From positions 1 to 35,775 of the forward strand of contig JAPOVA010000011.1 of assembly GCA_026708385.1 (NCBI GenBank): a stretch of DNA of 35,775 nt, written 5' to 3'. The position numbers and the translations under genes were made by a program. Below the pieces are notes generated by a model. It did no database searches. It saw only the letters and a program-made list of their open reading frames with translations, and had not been told where the DNA came from. Within the stretch, counting starts at the first letter, position 1. The number at the start of each line of letters is the position of its first letter. This document shows positions 1 to 6,674 of the stretch, one piece after another. Source of the DNA: Simkaniaceae bacterium. GTDB taxonomy: Bacteria > Chlamydiota > Chlamydiia > Chlamydiales > Simkaniaceae.

Positions 1-2
1 AT

Positions 3-71
3 ATGTTAGATCTAAGCGAGAGAGGCACTTTCCTCTCGCCCGCAAGTTGGTTTGCGGTTCTCGATGAATAG
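3..71 (+). pseudogene. Upstream in-frame part of trhO, ending at a TAG stop
   Basis: Read in the frame of the following gene, positions 3-68 encode residues ending in LSPASWFAVLDE. This looks like the start of a rhodanese domain in the UPF0176/TrhO family, where a similar segment immediately precedes LDVRNDYEW. A TAG stop at 69-71 separates it from the rest of the domain. The frame stays open to the left edge, so the N-terminal domain probably lies outside the window. I infer a nonsense mutation, a sequencing error or a split gene. A programmed readthrough is less likely, because TAG ends other genes here. Confidence 0.55.
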
Positions 72-86
72 AGGGAGTGTGCCCTC

Positions 87-641
87 TTGCTCGATGTTCG
101 GAATGATTATGAATGGGAGATCGGCCGTTTCAAGGGAGCGGAAAAACCTCCCTGTCGCATGTTCCGTGAGTTTCCCGCCTACGCGACAAGGCTGAAGAAG
201 AGGTACGACCCCGAGAAAACGTGCGTTCTGATGTACTGTACGGGTGGTATCCGGTGCGAATACTTCTCCTCCCTCTTACGGGCCGAAGGGTATGTGTCCC
301 TCCACCAACTCAGAGGAGGGGTCCTCGGGTATGGTCGGGAAGTGGGTACGGATCATTGGGAGGGGAATCTTTTCGTCTTTGACGATAGGTTGGTCATCCC
401 TTTGTCGGATGATGAGGGTGAACCGATCGCGCATTGCAGACACTGTAAAACGAAGAGCGATGCGTGCTATAATTGTGCCAACATGGAGTGCAATGCCCTT
501 TTTCCCTGTTGCGTGACATGTTGCGGTACGTTTGCGGGCTGTTGTTCGCCCGAATGTATGCGTGCCTCGCGCGTGCGTCCTTGCAAACCCGCAAGACGAC
601 CGAAACCGTTCCGTAAGCTCGGTTCGCGGAATGGGGGGTAA
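87..641 (+). CDS. trhO: tRNA uridine 5-hydroxylase TrhO (UPF0176/YceA), C-terminal part; gene interrupted upstream
   Basis: TrhO hydroxylates uridine 34 of certain tRNAs, an oxygen-dependent step in wobble-base modification in the cytosol. The reading shows a rhodanese domain beginning LDVRNDYEW. The active-site loop MYCTGGIRCE contains the presumed catalytic cysteine, and GGVLGYG and LFVFDDRL follow. The C-terminal third is a cysteine-rich region (CRHC, CYNCAN, CNALFPCC, GCCSPEC) typical of the family and probably metal binding. The first possible start in this stretch is a TTG at 87, with a GAGGGAG about ten bases upstream. Intact relatives also carry an N-terminal domain of roughly 100 residues. 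Here that part is cut off by a TAG at 69-71. A protein starting at 87 would lack the first strand of the rhodanese fold, so function is doubtful unless the stop is an artefact. Confidence 0.8.
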   Translation: MLDVRNDYEWEIGRFKGAEKPPCRMFREFPAYATRLKKRYDPEKTCVLMYCTGGIRCEYFSSLLRAEGYVSLHQLRGGVLGYGREVGTDHWEGNLFVFDDRLVIPLSDDEGEPIAHCRHCKTKSDACYNCANMECNALFPCCVTCCGTFAGCCSPECMRASRVRPCKPARRPKPFRKLGSRNGG

Positions 642-739
642 CGGCCGGGTAGCGGAGTAAGTAAGGTTTTTGTGATTGACCGCATATCGTGTTGTCGTTT
701 GCGGTCGGTCTCGTGGCTAAGATAAGGTGAACGTGGGGG

Positions 740-1567
740 GTGTGTGTGTCTCATTATACGGTACCCGTTCGGGGTGCGGGGGATCCTTCGTGTGCGAGGG
801 GTGTTCGGTCGCCGTCCGGTGACGGGGTTGTTACCCGTTCCGACGGGGTGGCTTTTTCCGGTGTACTTGCCAAGGTGGGTGTCGTATCCGGAGCGGTGTT
901 GGTTACTCTTTTGTCCGTCGTAGTCGGTCGTGTCTCGAATTCTACCGTGAGGGCATTCGCCTTTTTCGGGGGGGCTGTCGCGACGATGTTGTGTCTGCAC
1001 AGAGCTGTGCGGTGTTGGCGTGCCGGGGATGTGAAGGTGTTACACGTAACTCGGGAGGGCTCGGGTGAGATTGGCGGACCTTCCTTGAAGAGGGGGCTCC
1101 GATTCTCTGCGAGTCGTGAGCCGGAAGCGGGGCGTACGAGCGAGGACGTGTGGAAAATGAAAGTCGAAGAGGAGTTTGCCGAGGCAACGGAAACGGTCGG
1201 GACGGCGGTGGAGCGTATCGAACGGGTAGCGAAAGTCCTGAAGGAGTGTGTGTGGCAGGACGGGGAAGCGATCTCTCCGGGGGGAGGCTTGGGGGGGGAG
1301 ACTACCGAGGACGTGACGGAAACCATGAAGGGAAAGAGGGCGGTCGCCAAGGAAAAGGTCCGAGTCGCCGAAGAGAATATACGAGCTATCCGGGAGGACA
1401 TGGAAGCGGTCAAGAGGAGCGGGCAAGTCGATGTGGACGCTATCCGGAAGGTCATGAAAGATATCGGGGAAACAACGAAAATCCTCGTACAAGCGAAGGC
1501 CATCGTCCGAGAAACACAACACTGCTATCACGGGAACAGTGAAAACCTCGGACAAATTTCCGAATAG
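740..1567 (+). CDS. Candidate inclusion-membrane (Inc-like) protein: two-helix hydrophobic hairpin plus coiled coil
   Basis: I recognise no specific family. The 275-residue product has a polar N-terminus and then two hydrophobic segments at about residues 38-63 and 70-90. They are separated by a loop of about six residues (RVSNST). This bilobed hairpin is the defining feature of chlamydial Inc proteins. The remainder is charged and helix-forming, with heptad-like stretches at about 145-175 and 195-265, suggesting a cytosol-facing coiled coil. The chosen start is a GTG at 740 just after a GTGGGGGG run; a second in-frame GTG lies six bases on, so the exact start is uncertain. The gene stands alone between trhO and the convergent ptsI. 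An opposite-strand frame across the same DNA reads as low-complexity serine/threonine sequence and looks like a shadow. Inc function and type III secretion are inferences. Confidence 0.65.
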   Translation: MCVSHYTVPVRGAGDPSCARGVRSPSGDGVVTRSDGVAFSGVLAKVGVVSGAVLVTLLSVVVGRVSNSTVRAFAFFGGAVATMLCLHRAVRCWRAGDVKVLHVTREGSGEIGGPSLKRGLRFSASREPEAGRTSEDVWKMKVEEEFAEATETVGTAVERIERVAKVLKECVWQDGEAISPGGGLGGETTEDVTETMKGKRAVAKEKVRVAEENIRAIREDMEAVKRSGQVDVDAIRKVMKDIGETTKILVQAKAIVRETQHCYHGNSENLGQISE

Positions 1568-1720
1568 AGGGCGGGAGCCTTCGGGGAGTGTGCGGGTGTA
1601 GCCCCCTTCGGTGAAGAGGGAGAAGGTAGCTTCCCCGGGGTGGGAATGGGGGTGGGAATGTGTGGAAGGTGGGCGTGAAGACGGGTGGGGAGGGCCGAGA
1701 CCGTTCCCTGCGTCCGACGC

Positions 1721-3508
1721 TCAGCATGCGGGATGGCGAAAACGCAAAAATCTCTCCGTTTCCGCGCACGTCGCGTGGGTTAAAACCTCTTCTACGTCCC
1801 TTTGGCAGTTGTTCGCATCGAGTGTGCCGAGTATCCGCCTGATGTCGGGAATGTGGCGGGGTGGACAGGACAGGGTGTCGATGCCCATCCCGATCAAAAA
1901 GGGTAACATCGTGGGGTCGGTTGCCATTTCACCACACAGGGAGAGGGGTGTTGCGGCTTTGCGGCTCGCCATGACAATGTGCCGGACGGACCGGATCATG
2001 CTCGGATGGAAGGGGTGGTAAAACGGGTAGGTATGGCGGTGACACCGGTCCATCGCCAGCGTGTACTGCATGAGATCATTGGTTCCGATCGAGAGAAAGT
2101 CGCACTCTTTCGCAATCAGATCGGAGATCAAAGCGGCGGAGGGGGTTTCTATCATCGCTCCCAAGGGTATCACGCCGGCGACGGTATGGCCCTCCTTCCG
2201 CAGTGCGTACCCGATCTCTTCGATCAGAAGCTTTACCGCCCTAACCTCCGTGACATCGGAGACCAGAGGCAACAAGATCCGGATGTTACCCCCTTTTCCC
2301 GCGCGCATAAGGGCGCGCAGTTGGGCGCGCAATATCGTTTCGTTTCGTAACAAAAACCGGATGGCACGACACCCTAAAACCGATTCCGTTTCCGATGGGC
2401 AGGCTCGGATTCGTCCCTTACCTTCTCCGATGTCGAAAAGGCGAAACGTCACCGGTTTATCTCGCACGATTTCCATGATCCGGGCGTACGGAGGGTATTG
2501 CTCCTCTTCGGAAAAAGAGGAGATGGTTCCGTTATGGAGAAGCAGTTCGGAACGGAACAGCCCGATCCCCTGCGCACCATACCTTTCGACGAGGATCACA
2601 TCTTCCATCCGATCGATGTTGGCGAGCAAGTCGATCTTCCGTCCGTCCCGCGTCTCCGTGCTCCCCTCTTCCCGCTCGTGATTCCGTTTTCGTTCTGTTT
2701 GCATCCGCTCCTTTTGTCGGGTGGCGTATGCCGCTACCGTTGCGGGGGAGGGGTTGATGATTACAGTGCCTCTCCTACCGTCGACGATCGTTTCCCGCCC
2801 CGCGAACTGCCGGAGCTCTTCCGGGTTGATACCCGCTACGTAGCCGAGCTTTTGCGACCGGGCGATCAAGGCGGCATGGGAAGTACGTCCGCCATGTTCC
2901 GTGATCAGGCCCCTGATGCCCGAGGAGATTACCTCCGTCATCAGGGAGGGGGTTGCCCTTTTCAGACAGATGACGGTTCGTTTCGCTTCGCCCTTGTTCA
3001 TGGCAATGAGTCGGGTGGGAAGGGGGGGGGAGCGTAGATGTTCCAGTATCCGATCAGTGATATCTTCAATGTCAACGAGGCGCTCTTTTACCGGATGTCC
3101 GGATAGGCAGGACATCTTTCTCCCGTAGTCATGCATGACGTGGCGAAAGACCGACTCGGTACTTTTCATCGTCTTCCGGATTTTCTTTTCCATCCGTGTC
3201 GTCATAAAGGCATCATCCAACATCCGGATCTGCGTATCGATGATACCGGCCGCCTCGGTTGATTGCTGCGTGTGTAAGAGGGTACGCAGGCGATGCAGAT
3301 CGGCGCGACTTGCCTTTAACGCCTCTCGGTAACGGAAGATTTCGCGGTCGACCTCCTCACGGGGAACGGCCACATCGGGAACCGGATCGGAGGAATCCGG
3401 GTCGATAAAAACAAGGGTCCCGGATACGATCCCCTCACTTACGGTACACCCCGTGTAGGTGATGTCTTGCCGGAAGCTCTCTCGGGATTCCTCAGGTGAT
3501 GTCGTCAT
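1721..3508 (-). CDS. ptsI: Phosphoenolpyruvate-protein phosphotransferase (PTS enzyme I)
   Basis: Enzyme I takes the phosphate of phosphoenolpyruvate onto a histidine and passes it to HPr. The product has about 595 residues, close to the usual 570-590. The phosphohistidine motif GGRTSHAALIAR places the active histidine near residue 211. The C-terminal PEP-binding barrel shows GIGLFRSE, SIGTNDLMQYTLA and the CGEMA motif with its catalytic cysteine. I start at the ATG at 3508 (MTTSPEES) rather than the TTG four codons upstream. The gene overlaps the end of ptsH by 17 bases, so the two are probably translationally coupled. No sugar permease is visible nearby. In chlamydiae this pair is thought to serve nitrogen-type PTS signalling rather than sugar import. 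The loop usually read LDIGGDK is FDIGEGK here, a mild divergence. Confidence 0.95.
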   Translation of the reverse strand: MTTSPEESRESFRQDITYTGCTVSEGIVSGTLVFIDPDSSDPVPDVAVPREEVDREIFRYREALKASRADLHRLRTLLHTQQSTEAAGIIDTQIRMLDDAFMTTRMEKKIRKTMKSTESVFRHVMHDYGRKMSCLSGHPVKERLVDIEDITDRILEHLRSPPLPTRLIAMNKGEAKRTVICLKRATPSLMTEVISSGIRGLITEHGGRTSHAALIARSQKLGYVAGINPEELRQFAGRETIVDGRRGTVIINPSPATVAAYATRQKERMQTERKRNHEREEGSTETRDGRKIDLLANIDRMEDVILVERYGAQGIGLFRSELLLHNGTISSFSEEEQYPPYARIMEIVRDKPVTFRLFDIGEGKGRIRACPSETESVLGCRAIRFLLRNETILRAQLRALMRAGKGGNIRILLPLVSDVTEVRAVKLLIEEIGYALRKEGHTVAGVIPLGAMIETPSAALISDLIAKECDFLSIGTNDLMQYTLAMDRCHRHTYPFYHPFHPSMIRSVRHIVMASRKAATPLSLCGEMATDPTMLPFLIGMGIDTLSCPPRHIPDIRRILGTLDANNCQRDVEEVLTHATCAETERFLRFRHPAC

Positions 3509-3764
3509 AGGTTTCCGCAAAGTTCTTCTCGAATGCGCCGATCAGACGGATGAGCGTATCCTCGGCATCGCGACCCGTCACCTCAATCCGCAAACGACCG
3601 TTTTCCGGAACGGCGAGTAACATGATGTCCATCATACTGCTTCCGTCCGCATCCCGACTCTCGTAGGCGATCCGTACTCGGGATCGGCTCTCTCGTGCGA
3701 TGGCTGCAATGCGCGAGGCGGGTCTGACGTGCAGTCCTCCCTCGTTGCTCACCCGGATGATCAT
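3492..3764 (-). CDS. ptsH: Phosphocarrier protein HPr
   Basis: HPr accepts phosphate from enzyme I. From the ATG at 3764 the product has 90 residues, and the motif GGLHVRPAS puts the active histidine at residue 12, with Arg14 and Pro15. Ser43 in SSMMDIM aligns with the regulatory serine 46 of Gram-positive HPr. The start is debatable. The only strong Shine-Dalgarno, AGGAGGT at 3791-3797, lies 26 bases before this ATG but eight bases before an in-frame ATC at 3780-3782. A longer ATG at 3803 lies upstream of that Shine-Dalgarno and almost at the predicted transcript start. The ATG at 3764 is the conservative choice. It makes the N-terminus about three residues shorter than E. coli HPr. The gene is first in an operon with ptsI, and ndh diverges from it. 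Confidence 0.88.
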   Translation of the reverse strand: MIIRVSNEGGLHVRPASRIAAIARESRSRVRIAYESRDADGSSMMDIMLLAVPENGRLRIEVTGRDAEDTLIRLIGAFEKNFAETYDDIT

Positions 3765-3810
3765 CGTCAGCTTTCGTTCGATGTAGGGGTACCTCCTTCG
3801 CATCACCCGG

Positions 3811-3839
3811 ATTGTAGAGGAAAGTATTTTTTTTTTAAA
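3811..3839 (-). promoter_or_regulatory. Predicted promoter of ptsH-ptsI
   Basis: On the minus strand TTTAAA (3834-3839), a 17-base spacer holding part of an A-tract, and TACAAT (3811-3816, five of six matches to the -10 consensus) form a good sigma-70-type promoter. The predicted start of transcription near 3804 gives a leader of about 40 bases to the ATG at 3764. Confidence 0.55.
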
Positions 3840-3890
3840 CCGGGAAGGGGTATCCTCGCGACTTCGGTGTAGAATTACGAGTGTGGTTTT

Positions 3891-5183
3891 ATGAAGCCAA
3901 ACAAAGTTATCGTTATCGGGGGAGGGTTTGCGGGATTGAATGTGGTCCGTTCGTTGCGTAAAGCCGACTTCGACGTACTGCTGATCGATCAGACAAATCA
4001 CCATCTATTCCAACCCCTCCTCTACCAAGTGGCGAGCGCGACGCTATCTCCTGCCGATGTGGCCACTCCGTTCAGAGATCTCCTGCGGAGACAGAAAAAC
4101 GTCTCCGTCCTGATGGCGCGAGCAGAGAAGATCGAAAAAGAACGGAAGCGGGTCGTCTTGGACGGGGGTGAGATCAGGGAATACGACTATCTCGTTGTGG
4201 CAACGGGGGCGCGTCACTCCTATTTCGGTCGAGATGAATGGGAGCGGTCGGCTCCCGGCTTAAAGACGGTGAAAGATGCGATCGACATTCGGGAGAGGAT
4301 TCTCTTCTCTTTCGAACAGGCGGAGAGAGCCGGTTCGCCCGATAAGGCGCGCAGGTTTCTCCGGTTCGTGATCATCGGTGCGGGGCCGACGGGTGTGGAG
4401 ATGGCGGGGGCGATTGCGGAAATCGCCTACAAGGGGCCCTTCCGTAATTTCCGACGTATTGCGCCGAGCGAGGCAAAGATCTATCTTCTTGAGGCGACGG
4501 CGCGGGTTCTTCCTCCTTTTCCCGAGAAGCTATCGGTAAAAGCCCGCACCTCCCTTGAGAAGATGGGTGTTTCGGTGATGACGGGGCTACCCGTTACCGA
4601 TGTCACGGAGGAAGGAGTACGGGTGGGGGGGGAAATGTTCATCGAGACGTGCAACGTGATCTGGGCCGCCGGTAACCAGGCAGGCCCCCTTCTCAAGACG
4701 TTGGGGGTGCCGCTGGACAGGCAGGGTCGGGTGATCGTCGGCGAGGATCTCACCGTCTCGGGCCATCCCGAACTCTTTGTCATCGGTGACGCATGTTGTG
4801 TGAAGGGGAAGGAGGATAAGCCCCTTCCTGCCGTTGCTCCCGTTGCGATTCAAGAGGGGCGATATGTTGCCGACATGCTGAAATCGGTTCGTAATCCGGA
4901 GGGGATGCGTTCGAAAACAAGGCCTCGCTTCAAATATTTCGATAAGGGAAGTATTGCGACGATCGGTAAAAATCGGGCTGTCGGCTATATGGGCGGTTTT
5001 CTGATTTCCGGATTTTTTGCCTGGCTGATATGGGGTGTTGTCCATGTGCTCTACCTCGTGAGTTACAGGAGTCGATTGACGGTGATGTTGCATTGGATGT
5101 TGCACTACTGCACGGGTTTGCGGGGCGCCGGCTTGATCCGGCGTTTGGCAGGTGAAGGAGATCGGCCGAAGGGGGGGGCGTAG
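3891..5183 (+). CDS. ndh: Type II NADH:quinone oxidoreductase (NDH-2)
   Basis: NDH-2 is a single-subunit, non-pumping flavoenzyme that passes electrons from NADH to quinone at the inner face of the cytoplasmic membrane. The 430-residue product has the FAD-binding VIVIGGGFAGLN at residues 7-17. The second dinucleotide fold VIIGAGPTGVEMAG lies at about 159-172, and the second FAD signature FVIGDACC near residue 303. AVAPVAIQEGRYVA is the family's quinone and flavin region. The C-terminus carries a hydrophobic stretch (about 365-390) typical of the membrane-anchoring helices. The start is an ATG with only a weak ribosome site. A TAGAAT at 3870-3875 may be its -10 element. comEC starts five bases after the stop, so the two are probably co-transcribed. 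The classical Chlamydia genus relies on the sodium-pumping Nqr instead, so this gene fits an environmental-type chlamydia. Confidence 0.93.
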   Translation: MKPNKVIVIGGGFAGLNVVRSLRKADFDVLLIDQTNHHLFQPLLYQVASATLSPADVATPFRDLLRRQKNVSVLMARAEKIEKERKRVVLDGGEIREYDYLVVATGARHSYFGRDEWERSAPGLKTVKDAIDIRERILFSFEQAERAGSPDKARRFLRFVIIGAGPTGVEMAGAIAEIAYKGPFRNFRRIAPSEAKIYLLEATARVLPPFPEKLSVKARTSLEKMGVSVMTGLPVTDVTEEGVRVGGEMFIETCNVIWAAGNQAGPLLKTLGVPLDRQGRVIVGEDLTVSGHPELFVIGDACCVKGKEDKPLPAVAPVAIQEGRYVADMLKSVRNPEGMRSKTRPRFKYFDKGSIATIGKNRAVGYMGGFLISGFFAWLIWGVVHVLYLVSYRSRLTVMLHWMLHYCTGLRGAGLIRRLAGEGDRPKGGA

Positions 5184-5188
5184 ATCGC

Positions 5189-6667
5189 GTGCTTCGGCAC
5201 TACGTTGCCTGTAGGGTCGCCTTAGCCCTTTTCCGGGAAAGATGTCCGGCCCTCCACATGGCGCTGTTTTTCCTGATCGGCATTCTCTTCTACGTCGATC
5301 TCGGGTGCGGTATCGCAGCTTCTCTCCTGTGCCTCTTTGAGAAGAGACTTCTCGGGGCGTCCGTTCTGATTGTGGCGGGTTACGCTTACACCTTCCTCTC
5401 TTGCGCCGGCACCGCGGATCTCGATGAAGTGGTGGGGAGTGCCCTATTTCACATCAACCGGGTGACGAAACAGAGGACCCATTTCTCCCGACGCTTCGTC
5501 TACGAGGGGGTGGTACGTGTCTTGGTGGAGTCGGAGGGGAAACGTTTCCGGCGTCTCCCCTGCCGTTTCTACATTCCTGTCGGGAAAAAACGCCCCCCCG
5601 CTTCGAGGGATTACTTCCTCGCCGATGTCCGCCTTATCCGGACCGGCGCTCACCGCTTCGTTCTGAAAAAAGGGCGATCGGTGCCTTGGGTTCCCGTGGA
5701 GGGAAGTCGCAGTTTTGCGGAATATCGATTCCGGATGAAAGAGCGGGTCGTTCGCTACGTAAAGGGTAAGATTGACGATCGGTCCGTCCGTTCCTTGGCT
5801 GTCGGTCTCCTGACGGGAGAAAAGGAGAGTTTGCTTCAAGCCTTTCTGTTTAACAGGGTGGGGTTGGGGCATCTTCTCGCCATCTCGGGATTTCACTTTG
5901 CCATACTCGCCCTTTTTCTCTCTCTTCTCCTCAGACCCCTCTTCGGAAAGCGTACCGTTGCGGTCATTTTGATCACTGCCCTTTCCGGTTATAGCTTGTA
6001 CATGGGGCGGAGTCCGTCGATCAGTCGTGCGTGGATCGGTTTCCTTTTCCTTCTGGCGGGATATGTGCTTGACAGGAAGAGTGTGGCGGGCAATGCGCTG
6101 GGACTCGGCCTGTTAAGCGCTTCGATCTCCGATCCCTACGCGATCACACATCCGGGGTTTATGCTGAGCTTTTTTGCCACTGCCGGGATCTTGTTCCTCT
6201 ATGCCCCTTGCGAACGGTGGCTACGGAAGATCTTTCCCAAGAGATCTTCCGAGGAGATGGAGGGGGTTCCTTGGCGGATCTTTGCGGGGAGTGCGGTAGC
6301 ACACGCTCTGCGCAAGGCTCTCGCCCTGAACGGGGCCGTTACGCTGTGTACCCTGCCCGTCATTTTGTTCCATTTCGGCGTGTTTCCCCTGATCGGCCTC
6401 TTTTATAATCTCTTTTTTCCCTTTCTCTTCAGTATGCTGATCGGACTTTTCCTCCTAGCCCTCGTTCTTCCCTTTCTCTTCCCCCTTTTCGTGGCGTACG
6501 GAGGGTTTTTGCTCGATCTCATCACCTATACGCCGAAAAAATGGTTGCTCCCTTTTCGGTTGTCGACGGTTCCGAAGGAGGGGGTGGCACTCCTATCGGT
6601 TGCTCTCTTCGTATGGAGCATGTATTGGCGGTGGAAAGACCCCCCGATCAGAAAATGGCACTACTAA
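5189..6667 (+). CDS. comEC: ComEC/Rec2-type DNA uptake channel protein
   Basis: ComEC forms the inner-membrane channel for single-stranded DNA during natural transformation. The 492-residue product has N-terminal membrane helices (about 22-75), a soluble segment (about 80-190), and then the Competence core. The core begins AVGLLTGEKESL and contains GLGHLLAISGFHFAILA, the conserved signature near residues 226-242, followed by several membrane helices. The C-terminal metallo-beta-lactamase domain found in many ComEC proteins is absent; chlamydial ComEC proteins are similarly short. The GTG start at 5189 follows the ndh stop by five bases, and a G-rich AAGGGGG overlaps the end of ndh as ribosome site. 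The gene ends seven bases from the stop of the convergent first ankyrin gene, with no obvious terminator between them. Confidence 0.9.
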   Translation: MLRHYVACRVALALFRERCPALHMALFFLIGILFYVDLGCGIAASLLCLFEKRLLGASVLIVAGYAYTFLSCAGTADLDEVVGSALFHINRVTKQRTHFSRRFVYEGVVRVLVESEGKRFRRLPCRFYIPVGKKRPPASRDYFLADVRLIRTGAHRFVLKKGRSVPWVPVEGSRSFAEYRFRMKERVVRYVKGKIDDRSVRSLAVGLLTGEKESLLQAFLFNRVGLGHLLAISGFHFAILALFLSLLLRPLFGKRTVAVILITALSGYSLYMGRSPSISRAWIGFLFLLAGYVLDRKSVAGNALGLGLLSASISDPYAITHPGFMLSFFATAGILFLYAPCERWLRKIFPKRSSEEMEGVPWRIFAGSAVAHALRKALALNGAVTLCTLPVILFHFGVFPLIGLFYNLFFPFLFSMLIGLFLLALVLPFLFPLFVAYGGFLLDLITYTPKKWLLPFRLSTVPKEGVALLSVALFVWSMYWRWKDPPIRKWHY

Positions 6668-6674
6668 AAACGCC

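Noticed and set aside
754-1503. A 249-codon minus-strand frame opposite the Inc-like gene
   Set aside because: Low-complexity Ser/Thr/Pro composition typical of antisense to a charged coiled coil. The plus-strand frame has the hairpin architecture.
1568-1720. Possible terminator between the Inc-like gene and ptsI
   Set aside because: Several short G/C runs but no clean stem with a T-tract on either strand.
6668-6674. Search for a terminator between comEC and ankyrin gene 1
   Set aside because: Only seven bases separate the stops, and I see no hairpin with a T-run nearby.
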